Origin: Bimuria novae-zelandiae CBS 107.79
Taxonomy: Eukaryota > Ascomycota > Dothideomycetes > Pleosporales > Didymosphaeriaceae
Direction: 5' to 3'
NCBI GenBank assembly: GCA_010015655.1
Contig: ML976669.1
Span: 192,956 to 256,955, forward strand
DNA length: 64,000 bases
Every line of letters begins with the position of its first letter. Position 1 is the first letter of the stretch. The translations under genes were made by a program, and so were the position numbers. The notes below the pieces were generated by a model. That model was not told the origin of the DNA. It did not search any database and worked only from the letters and a program-made list of their open reading frames with translations. Shown one piece after another: positions 45,380 through 55,699 of the stretch.

Positions 45380-46650
45380 CGACCCTGTATACGGACACCC
45401 CAGAATTAAGAAGACAATGGAACTAATCCAGAGAAACTATAGCTTTAAAGGAATTAAGGAAGTAGTAGCAACCTACATACGTAAATGCGCAGAATGCCAG
45501 CGCAATAAACACGCAACATATCTTAAGTATAGAGAAATGCAAGCTATCTAGATACCCACAGCACTATGAGAAGACATCGCAATGGACTTTATCACAGGAT
45601 TGCTAAAGTTAAAAGATCCTATAAACGGAGTAAGTTACGACGCAGTACTAGTAATCGTATGCAGATTTACTAAATACGTAGAATTACTATTATGTAAAAA
45701 GATAATAATAGCAACGGAACTAGCGTTCCTTATCCTAGATTAACTTATACGACATCATGGCATCCCTAAGATAATTATTAGCGATAGAGACAAACTCTTT
45801 ACTTTAAACTACTGGACAACACTTATGGCACTTATTAGAACGAAACGAAAACTATTAACAGCCTACTACCCACAGACAGACGGACAAACAGAACGTACGA
45901 ATTAAATAATAGAAACGTACCTACGCATCTACTGCAATAACCAAAAGAATAACTAGATTTCCCTATTACTAATAGCATAATTAGCATATAATAACAAGAT
46001 ATTAGTAGTAACTGGATATACACCGTTCTATGCAAACCACGGAAGACATCTATATCTCTTTAATTAGACATTTCCTACTGCTATTAGAACGGAAGAAGCC
46101 ATTAACACGGCTATAAAAATAAAAGAAATACATTAATAACTCCGAGAGAACCTCGAGAAAGCTTAATAGTAAAGCATTTCTTATACAAACTAAAAAAGAA
46201 AAACGGCACCTTAGCTAAAGAAGGGGGATAAAGCATACCTGCTTACGAAAAATCTTTAAACTTAGAAGAAGAAGCATAAGAAACTAGATTATATTAAGGT
46301 TAAACTATTTTTTATTTCTAAACAAGTATCACCGGTTAACTACTAATTAGAATTACCACCAGACGCCAAAATACACCTAGTATTCTATATAGACCAATTA
46401 GAACTAGCAGACCTTAAAACACTAGTCAAAACCACCTTCTATTACTAGCTAGAGGAGGAAACCGAATTCGAAGTTAAGAAGATACTATAACACACGGATT
46501 AGCCACGAACCTACTTAATTAAGTAGAAAGGATATCTACACTTAGAAGATACATAGGAACTAGAAGTAAACCTTAACAACTATCGCAAAATATTAGCACA
46601 ATACTATCGCCAGACCACGAGAAGGAACCCGGAACAATCGGAGGAGAACT
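45380..46650 (+). pseudogene. Chromovirus integrase with C-terminal chromodomain, inactivated
   Basis: The HHCC zinc domain is readable (HPRIKKTMELIQRNY, CAECQRNKH). The catalytic core contains AMDFITGLLKLK, HHGIPKIIISDRDKLF and YYPQTDGQTERTN (the D,D-35-E region). After the HLVFYIDQLE linker, a chromodomain is recognisable at about 46460-46600 (FEVKKIL, TYLIKxKGY, LEDT). Chromodomains of this class direct integration to marked chromatin (known for chromoviruses). Stops are of RIP type. Confidence 0.88.
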
Positions 46651-46959
46651 AGATAGGAACTCGTTAAGAAGAAGATCCATTAGTGGATTAGGAAGGAGAT
46701 TGTTGGCCTGTGACCAGCCCAGATTAGCGAGGAAATTGTCTTGGAACGGAGCAACCGCACTCGAGCTCTCCGTCTCTTACACCTTATCCTAAGTATCTGC
46801 CCCTTAACTCTAATAAACCTTTACTATCGCTAAATTACGACGAGCAAATTCTTGTTCACGACTCTTTACCTCTAATAACTTTAATCTACTTTAAGCTAAG
46901 AGAGCTTTCGCACGAGCAACCGCAAGCTCTTTCTTACGCTTCTCTTGTTCTACCTTTTC

Positions 46960-47193
46960 CTATTCTTCTTTAGGAACGTACAGCTCACACTTAGCATGCG
47001 CAGCAATACAGCCAGCGCAACGATCGGATGCGGTATCCACGAAATATCGCAAATTCTTCTTTGTACACCTTTCACAACGAAACACCATCTCCTTTAACAA
47101 CTCACGAATACGAACGGCGCGATCGTGTCGCTCTTGGGTCAAAGTCTTCTTGCGAGGCGCACGCACTTTACGGGGCTTAGGATCCTTAGGCAT
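46960..47193 (-). CDS. Antisense Cys-pair ORF inside the chromovirus
   Basis: This 77-codon frame runs against pol between the chromodomain and the 3' LTR. It starts MPKDPKPRKVRAPRKKTLTQ (ATG 47191-47193), continues with a helix RAVRIRELLKEMV and then two Cys pairs plus a lone Cys: FRCERC, DRCAGC, AKCELYV. Behind the stop (TAG, likely an altered Trp codon) the same frame goes on with a Glu/Lys-rich coiled-coil segment (EKVEQEKRKKELAVARAKA) to about 46780, with RIP-type stops. The frame also reads back through the LTR to 47496. The arrangement suggests an accessory DNA- or RNA-binding protein expressed from an antisense LTR promoter (inference). Its function is unknown to me. Confidence 0.6.
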   Translation of the reverse strand: MPKDPKPRKVRAPRKKTLTQERHDRAVRIRELLKEMVFRCERCTKKNLRYFVDTASDRCAGCIAAHAKCELYVPKEE

Positions 47194-47309
47194 GGTCAGG
47201 AAGGCATTAAGGCTAGAACGCGAAAACAGCGACTCACGCGAGTATTTATATGCGACGACCGTATCTGCAGCTAGGGGGCGCGGAACGAGGATACTAAGGA
47301 CGCTATTTA

Positions 47310-47324
47310 AAAGAGGGGAGGTGA
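47310..47324 (+). other. Polypurine tract of the chromovirus
   Basis: The purine run AAGAGGGGAGGTGA abuts the 3' LTR and would prime plus-strand DNA synthesis, as in LTR retrotransposons generally. Confidence 0.75.
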
Positions 47325-47775
47325 TGTTAGGATCTGAACATGTACGAGACGCGGAGGGCCAACGGGTCCTTAGTAAGGGTAACACTCGGCGGGGCTGTTC
47401 AGCCGAGGTCACGTGACATGCTATCCCGCCAAGCAAAACCCTCTTAGATAGTGTAACCATCCCGGATGGCGAGACCGTCCTGGATGGTGAAGCCATCCTG
47501 GATGGCAGAAAGATAGAGGATGGCAGGATTCACGTAGTATATAGAGAGCTCGAATATCCCTCCCGGATATTCGTGTTCAATCTTGTTTATCAATCTATCG
47601 TTTAGATCTAAGTAAGCAACCTTGTTGATTTAATTATACTATATATACCTTTAATACTAACGTCCTAGTGACAAGCGCAAGCTATCACTACAACCCTTTC
47701 TTATTTTACTAGTACTCTTGCCCGAGAACCAACCATAGCCTGTTTAGGACTAGCTATCCTAAATGGAACCTAACA
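47325..47775 (+). repeat. 3' LTR of the chromovirus (451 bp)
   Basis: It begins TGTTAGGATCTGAAC and ends GAACCTAACA, and it is followed by the target duplication AGAGT at 47776-47780. Confidence 0.95.
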
Positions 47776-47779
47776 AGAG

Positions 47780-47978
47780 TGTCCGATTACATGGCACTTT
47801 GCACTAAACTCAAGGTGTAAAGGTGGCTGGGCAATCCTACGCCAAGAAAAGAAGACTTCGGTAGCAGTCTAACAGAACACGAACAAGACACAACACGAAT
47901 ATTATTAATTAATTATTATAACTATTAATTCTCATTATTGCATTAGCTTAAAGTGACAGAACACTATTAAATCTAATA
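47780..47978 (+). repeat. 5' LTR of copia 1 (199 bp)
   Basis: It starts TGTCCGATTACATGGCAC. Its second half carries TA where the 3' LTR still has CA (for example TATTATTAATTAA against CATTATCAATTAA), and its end reads CTAATA instead of CTGACA. Confidence 0.93.
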
Positions 47979-48096
47979 ATTAAGAGTCTTACTACCTTAA
48001 TACGACCGGTTGCAATAGCGTAATCTACCCTTAGAGACGCTATAGTTATCCTAACTAATAATAACAACTTTACTATATAGCTATAATAACTCAAAA

Positions 48097-49726
48097 TGCG
48101 ATGCAAGCCACTTAATATCTAGAAAATTATTAATCTAGACTTACCTATCGATCCAAAAACAAAACCCGTTATGCCAAAGCCTCCCGCTATTAGCCTCTAC
48201 CAAGCATTACAAGCTTATGTAACTGCAAACCTGAACACCCCGCCAATACACCTATCGCAACTATTAACGCAAGGCATAAAGGTATATAAGGATAATATTA
48301 ACATCTATAAGATACTTCTAGAAGACTATAAGATAAACAATCGCGAATACAAAGAGGAGAGGGCAAATATTAATAAGGTAGTTATCTACCTACAATTAAT
48401 AGTTTCAGCCCACCTACAAAAGAATTGCTGTTTACCAGAGCTATTAATTAAGCAATAGATTAGTAATCTTATAGCCAGAGTTAGTGTTAACCTAGAGCAT
48501 AAACAAATGCGGGCAAGGACCCGATATCATAAGGCGATTAAGCCTATAAGAAGCGTAGCTACCTGGCACATATAGCTAAATAAGTATAATTACGCGGCTA
48601 CTAAAGTAGAAACCTAAGGGGTAGGAGAGCTTTAGTAGCTAAGCGTAGTTAAAGAAGACTTTATAAAGGCAGTTAATTATATTACCTCTTAATAGGTTAC
48701 AAATTTTTAGTCAACCTAGAGAAAGGACCCGTCCGTCTCTAGGGAAGGCATAATAAGACTCTTCCGAGACTATATAAATTTCTAGCACCTAAATAAGGGT
48801 AAATAAAAAGGCGCTTTTGCTGCTGCAGAGTTATTTCTTACTAAAGGTGGTAAATCCACCTAGGCTATAGAGAGGGACGCCTCTCTTATAGATAAAGCAG
48901 CATTATTTAAACTAAGGGAAAGACCCCTTAAATAACGAAATAATAGTCTTAGTACTAGAACTAAGCGGTCTGCCACGAGCGATTATAAGCTAGCGGTAGC
49001 TAGTAATAAACACTGTCTTACTTATAATTAGCGTTATGCTCTAAGAGATTGCTTCTATGCATTTCTAGAGAAATAACCTAAATAGTTTAAGCTAAAGCCT
49101 TTTATAGTAAAGCTAATCTAATTTAAGTTAGATCACGACTTAGAGCTGCAAGAAGCCCTAAGAGCTCTTAAGAGACTAAGATCTTAAATACTAAGAATTA
49201 AACTATTACACACTCCTACTCTAACGCGAATTACTAAGGCTAATAATAAGTAACTAGATAGACAAAAGATTACTAAAATCTTAGCAAGCTTTAATGCAGC
49301 ATCCTTCTATACTAATTTAAACACGTACCTATTACGATACTTAGCTATCCTCGATTTAGGCATAACTTACCACATCTTTAATAATATTAATTGCTTTGTC
49401 TCGTATAGGCCACCGTCGCCTGGAGACTTTATATAGGCTAATAATACATAAGTATAGATTAAAGGATATAAGAGTATCCACCTTAACATACGGAGTGCAA
49501 GTAGCAATTAAATAATATGGCTAGATAATGTGGCCTATTGTCTTAATCTACTTTGCAACCTAGTGTCGTTCTGATTACTCCGCAAGCAAGGCCTTTAGTA
49601 GGATATAAAAGCAGACCCCATAACTCTAAAGAGAAGAGACAATATAACGCTAGTAGAGCTTTAGGAGCTATATAGACAATAGGTGCTTAAGTACAGATCC
49701 GCCCTATTACGCTGCATAGTTGTTAA
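48097..49726 (+). pseudogene. Copia 1 gag and start of pol, inactivated
   Basis: An N-terminal frame from about 48097 has an open stretch at 48171-48458 (MPKPPAISLYQALQAYVTAN). A zinc-knuckle-like CLTYN...RDCFYAF lies at about 49012-49060. A protease-like region follows (LDLGITYHIFNNINCF, about 49355). Stops are of RIP type. The frame is cut by transposon B at 49727. Confidence 0.75.
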
Positions 49727-49728
49727 TA

Positions 49729-49779
49729 AGCTAGCGCATATAGTGTCCGAACACATAGGGTTTCCGAACACCGCGCCAC
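49729..49779 (+). repeat. Left 51-bp inverted repeat of transposon B
   Basis: This is the inverse of 51468-51518; it contains GTGTCCGAACACATAGGG. Confidence 0.93.
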
Positions 49780-49835
49780 AACACCACACCTGCAGAAAAC
49801 ACGCGATTTCTCTGCACAACGCTCATCAATATAGA

Positions 49836-51249
49836 CGCCCGTAAGGTCGCTATACAATTAGCTATTAATAATCTCGCTGCAGGTCTTTATACTAGCCAGC
49901 GCGCAGCTGCGAAGGCGTACGGTATCCCTTTATTAACGCTACACGGTTAACTACGTGGCGCAACGAACAGCGCGCTCAGCCATTAGTATTAGTAGTGGCT
50001 AACTCCTCTATAAGAGGACTTCCTAGTAGACTAGATCCTTAAAGAAGACGCACGCGCCTGCCCTCCCTTACACGCTCGCGCTCAAGAAATGGCTAATTAA
50101 ATCCTACGTATAAATAGCGATAGTTAGCCTGTCGGTAAACTCTAGCTCTCACACTTTATTAAGCGATAGCCACGCGTCGTATTGGTTATTAGTAGAAAGC
50201 TCGAGGCTTAGAGAGCTAATATAGCAACTCTAGAGCAGGTGCGCGCGTTCCTAGAGCTCTATGAGTAGACCAGACGGCGGCTCAACATACAGACGGAGAA
50301 TACCTACAATATGGATGAGACTGGCGTGGCTCTAGGAGTATGTACAAACACCCGAGTACTTTCTAGTAGTTAGAAAAAGAAGGCTTACATTCGGTCTCTA
50401 GAGAATTGTGAGTGGGTCTCTATAATCGAGTGCGTATTGGCGATAGGGCGGAAACTACGCTGCGCAGTCATCTTTAAAGGCCAGACCCTATAGACTACTT
50501 GGTTCCTAGCCAAATCCGTGCCTAGCTGGCTCTATACAACCTCTAAGAATAGATGGACGTCGAAAGCGATAGGTGTTGAGTGGCTACAGCGTATATTTAT
50601 ACCTAAGACGGCTGTAGATAATAGCCAGTACCGCCTCCTTATCCTTAACAGCCATGGTAGCCATATTGATATAGACTTCCTCTAGCTCTGCAAGCAATAT
50701 TGAATCGAGCTCTTATACCTATCTACGCATACCTCGCACGCCCTGCAGCCTCTAGATCTGGCCCCTTTTTCCGTTATTAAGTCTAGTTACAGACGCCAGA
50801 TCTAGGAGCTTGCATCGCTTGACGACGCCGCACCTGTTAAGAAGGAGCGCTTTATTGCCTGCTACTATTAAGCTAGGGAGGAAGGCTTCACAGAGCGTGT
50901 AATTCGAGTAGGCTAGCAGGCTACTGGCATCTGCCTATTTAACATCAATCACGTGCTCAGCTCATCGCAGCTCTCTCGAAGGCCTACTACGCCTACGCAC
51001 CAGCAGCAGCCTTGGCAGCAGCCTCAAAGCTTCTTCTCTACTCCCCAAGGCCCCCGGGATCTCTATATAGCGCAGCGCAACGTCCAGAGCGTCGAGAATT
51101 TAGGTCGTACGACCCGGCTACTCCTACAGAAAGCAGGTAAGGCTCTAGCAGCTGCAAATGCTAGAGCTGCAGGCCTAGAAGCAGAGAAAAGACGACTTGA
51201 GCAGCAGCTAGAGATATCTGCCTCTCAGCGTCAGCGTAAGCGCGTTTGA
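49836..51249 (+). pseudogene. Fot1/pogo-type transposase of transposon B, inactivated
   Basis: The domains are readable in order. A psq helix-turn-helix (DARKVAIQLAINNLAAG, TSQRAAAKAYGIP) is followed by a CENP-B/Tc5-type DNA-binding region (WLSHFIKRQPRVV). The DDE_1 core has NMDETGVALG (first Asp, about 50310), LLILNSHGSHID (about 50638, Asn where the catalytic Asp is expected) and LQPLDLAPFSVIKS (about 50749). The last 98 codons (50953-51249) are open and form a Gln- and Ala-rich coiled-coil tail ending QRQRKRV. Only a limited number of TAG/TAA stops interrupt it. The start ATG appears altered near 49836. Confidence 0.88.
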
Positions 51250-51467
51250 GTAGACCTGAATCAACGCTTTGCAGAGGTAGAGAGTATTAGGGAGGCTATG
51301 CGCGCAGCTAAGGCTTCAGTAGCCTAACTACGTAGAGCTACTATATTAAGCGCCTCAGAAATAGCTACTATAGCTACAGTAGCTGCAGCGCTTAAATCTA
51401 TGTGTAGTTAATAGCAATTGTAAGCAGCGTTGCTGAGATATCGCGTGTTTTCTACAAGTGCGGTTTC

Positions 51468-51518
51468 GTGGCGCGGTGTTCGGAAACCCTATGTGTTCGG
51501 ACACTATATGCGCTAGCT
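51468..51518 (-). repeat. Right 51-bp inverted repeat of transposon B
   Basis: This repeat pairs with 49729-49779. TA follows at 51519-51520. Confidence 0.93.
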
Positions 51519-51520
51519 TA

Positions 51521-54500
51521 GTGTACTAGCTGCCCACATAGCGCATAAAACCAACACCCACACCAGAAGGCCAAAGAAGGCAGATGCCTTAACCTGGCAT
51601 AGACGACTAGGTTATCTAGGCCCTTAAGCCCTTAAACACCTTGTTTAGTAATCTTAGGGGGTGAGAATAAAAGAGCTTACTATAGCTAAATGCGATGCCT
51701 GTAGAAGAGCTAAACTTAAGCGATAAATACGCTAATAACTAAGGGATCTAATAGAAGGCCCTAGCGAAAGGGTAGCTATTAATTTTTACGATTTCGAAAC
51801 TAATAGTTCTATAAAAGAGAAAAGTTAAATGCTAGTCACTAATTAATTCTCTAGCTTTATATAGGACTTCTACTTTAAAGACAATCGCCCAGCACGATTA
51901 ATTATTAAGCTACTTAATAGCTTTGTATAATTTATAAAAGTACAATTTAACGTTACTGTTAAGGTTATTAAATCGGACAATAAAATCTTCTTTATTAAAG
52001 CTAAAGTAGAAAGGTGGTGCTTAGTATAAGGTATTAGAATCGAGCCTTTAGCACCTAATACCTAAGCACAAAATAGAGGAGCTAAACGCTTAAAGGGTGT
52101 TATTAAGGAGAAAGCGCGCGCGATGCGACTTAACTTTAACCTACCTTAGTAAATATAGCCTAAAATTACCTAAGCTACTATCTACCTCTATAATTAAACT
52201 CTAAACTATGGTAATTGCTAGCAATTACTATACAAAGTGTTCTTTACGATAGTAGCCTCTTAAAATGGCTTTGTCACCTAGCCACGAAAACCTAATCAAG
52301 CTCACCTGAAAGCATATGGCTGTAAAGCTTTTGCCATGACTAACGATACAAAACGCGGCAAGAGTAAGCTCTAAAGGCTTAACCCTAAGGCATAGATTAG
52401 CTACCTTGTTAGCTACTAATTAACTAATATTTAGAGAATCTAGATCTTATTACTTGTAAAGGTTATCAGCACCCGCGATATAATTTTTAATAAGGACTTA
52501 GTATTCTTAGGCAAGACTAAAGACCTAATAGACAACCTTATACATAGCACCTTAGAAGAAATTGTAGCTTAGGTGCGATTAGTAGAGCTACCTCCCTTAC
52601 CTTAGCAAAACCTAGAGACGGAGTCCTTTTATAAGGATGAAACAATCACTAACACATCGTATAAGAAAGGGGACGAGGAGACCTTAGGCTGTAGGCAAAG
52701 TAGGAAATTTAGCTACGAATACCTAACGCCTTTATTAACTTTATTACTAGTTACACTCCTTGCCTAGTTAATAACAAGAGATGAACAACCTAAACCACCT
52801 TATAAAGCATAAGTAGTGTAATTGCAAATAAGTCTATAGATCGTCACTTTTATGGCAGGCACCGAAGCTGGCAGCGCCGGCAAATATAATAGTAAGGTTC
52901 TTAATAAGGCCTAGCTTTAACGTATAATTATAGTAGGCAAGAAGCCGTATTAGAGCGTGCTACTAGAGCTACCTACATGCCAAAATAAGCTCGAGGACCA
53001 CCCTCTCTACGATATGTGGAAGGAAGCCGAGCGATCCTATCTATAGAGCTATAAGGAAATGAAATCCTGGAGTGAGGTTGCAGCCGCTCTAGTAAAAGTA
53101 GCAGGCCACTAAATCCTTGACTATATATAGGTATATACCTATAAGTTTAATAAACACTATTAACTATAGAAGTGCAAGACACGACTAGTTATAAAAGGTA
53201 ACTAATAACGGCACCTTACTTCGCAAGAAACCTACGCCGTAATACTAGTAAGATAATTATTTCGCATGCTTATAGCGATTGTAGCTTGGTTTAACCTAGA
53301 GCTTATCTAACACGACGTTACTAACGCTTTTGTCCACGCAAAGCTAGACAGAGAAATCTACATAAGAATGCCCCGTGGCTACTCGCGAGCAGGCACAGTC
53401 CTCTACCTACACAAAGCACTCTACAGACTGCGCATATTTCCACTACTTTGGTAGAGAGAGTTTACATCAACGCTTCGTAATATAGGTTTTAAAATAGTAC
53501 CCCACGAGCCATGCTGTCTTATTAAGGATAGCATTATTATCTTCTTCTATGTGGATAACCTTATTATTACTTATAATAAGTTACAACAGCAAGCTGCTAA
53601 AGCTGCTCTAGTAAAGATAAGCACTAAATTTACACTTACTAGTAATAACGACCTATAATAGTTTCTAGGAGTTGAAGTTATTAGAGACCGCCTAAACGGA
53701 AAGATCTGGCTTTTATAGGCCTTATACATTAACAAGATCTCGCGCCTTATTAAGTAATATAAGATACGGCACGAAATACCTATAGTAGTAGTTAAACTAC
53801 TTTCTCGAACTAGGCTTGCTAATAAGGCTAAAGTTAATTAATATTAGCGTAAGATAGGATCTATCCTCTACGCTACGGTAACCACACGACCAGATATTGC
53901 CTTTATAAGCTCTTAACTTTCACGATTCCTATTAAACCTAAGCAAAGAGCACCAAGCCGCTACCGACCGAGTTCTCCTCTATCTTGCGGATACCAGATCA
54001 CTAGGTCTTTAGCTTGGGGGTGCAGATACTTTAGAGGTGGCAAGTGACGCTTCTTTCGCCGACAATACGCTCGACCGCAAGAGCTCACAAGGATACATTA
54101 TTAAGTTATTTAGTGGCTTGATTGCATGGAAAGCAAATAAGTAAGATACAGTTGCTACATTAACTACAGAGGCCGAATTACTAGCTCTCTTATAGGTGGC
54201 TAAAGAAGCTTTGTTCATCTCACAATTACTAAAGGAGCTAAAAATTAACCTTAGCAATTCTCTTATTACAATTAATTACGATAACCAGCAAATAATCTGG
54301 CTTATTACTAAAGAGATCGCTAAGCTGCAGACTAAGCTCTATTATATAAATATCTATAATTACTAGCTAAGACAAGAGGTCGTATTAAAGACAATTAAGG
54401 TAGACTATTAACGCTCGGAGGACATGGTTGCAGATAGGCTTACGAAGGCCCTGCCAGCCAACAAGTAGAGTAACTTTCTAAATAAATTAGGACTTGTAGA

Positions 54501-54600
54501 AATTAAGGATAAGATTATAAACGTAGAGGTTAACCTGCTCGAGCTAGAGCAGAGAATAGAGGCTTTTAAAATTAAACTATAAAGGATAATACTGTCAGAT
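51521..54600 (+). pseudogene. Copia 1 pol (integrase, RT, RNase H), inactivated
   Basis: GAG-pre-integrase (WHRRLGYLGP) is at about 51597, followed by the integrase core (ERVAINFYDFE, FIKVQFNVTVKVIKSDN, NRGAKRLKGVIKEKA). Reverse transcriptase runs from about 53050 to 53900 (VTNAFVHAKLDREIYIRMPRG, LHKALYRLR, the catalytic FYVDNLIIT with its Asp followed by Asn, RPDIAF). RNase H follows (EVASDASFADN, RKSSQGYI, TTEAELLAL, ADRLTKALPANK). The order is Ty1/copia. Stops of RIP type are spread along the whole length. Confidence 0.9.
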
Positions 54601-54636
54601 CACCGACAAATAGTCTCTAGCTTAAGGATAAGCCTA

Positions 54637-54649
54637 AGCTAAGGGGGTG
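54637..54649 (+). other. Polypurine tract of copia 1
   Basis: The run AAGGGGGTG abuts the 3' LTR start at 54650. Confidence 0.6.
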
Positions 54650-54848
54650 TGTCCGATTACATAGCACTTTACACTAAACTTAAAGTGTAAAGGTGGCTAG
54701 GCAATCCTACGCTAAGAAAAGAAGACTTCGGTAGCAGTCTAATAGAACACGAACAAGACACAACACGAACATTATCAATTAATTATCACAACTATCAATT
54801 CTCATCATTGCATTAGCTCAAAGTGACAGAACACTATCAAATCTGACA
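54650..54848 (+). repeat. 3' LTR of copia 1 (199 bp)
   Basis: It starts TGTCCGATTACATAGCAC and ends AAATCTGACA. Its first half carries G-to-A and C-to-T changes relative to the 5' LTR, while the second half is less altered. The target duplication CAGAG follows. Confidence 0.94.
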
Positions 54849-54853
54849 CAGAG

Positions 54854-55417
54854 GCGCGGGGCAGCTTAGGTTAGTAATTACGTAATGTAGTCCCGTATAA
54901 GCGAGAAGCCCTGCATAAGGGTTAGGACTATAGTAAGTCCTAGGAACTACCTTTAGAAAAAAGGCTTTAATAAGACTATAATAATAATTCTAATAATAGT
55001 AAAGACTAAAATAAATAGTATATAGTTTAATAATTTCTCTATACTTTCCCTACTCCTTATAGTTAACTTATTAACACTACGAGTATATTTCTTATAATAG
55101 ATTAATAAATTTTTTAGTTAGTTATTCTATAGTTTGTTATAAAATTAAATTATTTATAATTAATCTTATTATTATCCCTAGCTCTCGACCACTAAATATC
55201 TATAAGCCACTATACCCTTAACCTATCCTCCCCTAATCTAGACTAGGCTTAGGTTTGTAAGGGGCTAGGTGCTTAAGGAGCCAAAGGTGCCAGAAGAATA
55301 CTTATAAATTCGATAGAGAGTCCGAAGTTAAGCTTCGGGCGTTAAACTTATATATCTAGGGTTCGCATAATTAAGGGTTAAGGATCTAAGATAATAACTA
55401 GGCGTAGCCTATTATAT
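54854..55417 (-). repeat. Second part of the old gypsy left LTR
   Basis: It continues the LTR begun at 40836 and is heavily TA-enriched. The right end is inferred from the adjacent pyrimidine tract at 55419-55433; the terminal bases themselves are mutated. The total LTR would be about 660 bp. Confidence 0.55.
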
Positions 55418-55699
55418 ACCTCCCTTCCCTCTGTTAAGGGTAAAAAATCTCTATGTCTTATCTTATTTGTGTAGCTTTGCGATTGTTTTGTTATCTATTT
55501 ATAATCCTCTTACTATTATAAACCTCTTACTAGTTCTGTTCTCGCGTGTTTAATTTTATATCCTTACTATAAGTAGTTACTATAGTAGTGTGTTCGCGCT
55601 AGTGCGTTTGCTTATTATTATATATATAAAATTACTTCTTACTTAGCTTTTAGACCTTACTCTTTTAAGCTTTCTCTTTTTTTAGCTTAACTTCGTGCG

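Larger units (their letters stand above)
40933..47775 (+). mobile_element. Ty3/gypsy chromovirus-type LTR retrotransposon
   Basis: The element is 6,843 bp: 451-bp LTRs, gag with a zinc knuckle, protease, reverse transcriptase, RNase H, integrase and a C-terminal chromodomain, in that order on the plus strand. Its 5-bp target duplication AGAGT (40928-40932 and 47776-47780) is exact. It was inserted across the first base of the copia LTR. Coding regions contain many RIP-type stops; protease and parts of integrase stay open. An extra antisense ORF lies before the 3' LTR. Confidence 0.95.
49729..51518 (+). mobile_element. Fot1/pogo-like DNA transposon B, inside copia 1
   Basis: The element is 1,790 bp with 51-bp inverted repeats (49729-49779 and 51468-51518) that begin AGCTAGCGCAT, as in transposon A. 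A TA duplication lies at 49727-49728 and 51519-51520. It is less RIP-mutated than transposons A and C, consistent with being the younger insertion. Confidence 0.93.
47780..54848 (+). mobile_element. Ty1/copia LTR retrotransposon 1
   Basis: It has 199-bp LTRs (47780-47978 and 54650-54848), gag, GAG-pre-integrase, integrase, reverse transcriptase and RNase H in copia order. Its target duplication CAGAG is at 54849-54853 on the right and at 40927-40931 on the left; the chromovirus later separated the left copy from the LTR. It is inserted into the old gypsy LTR and contains transposon B (49729-51518). Coding regions have RIP-type stops throughout. Confidence 0.94.

Noticed and set aside
54009..54257. 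Minus-strand 82-codon frame, repeated at 63408-63656
   Set aside because: It lies antisense to the copia RNase H domain in both elements. Conservation is explained by the sense coding sequence.
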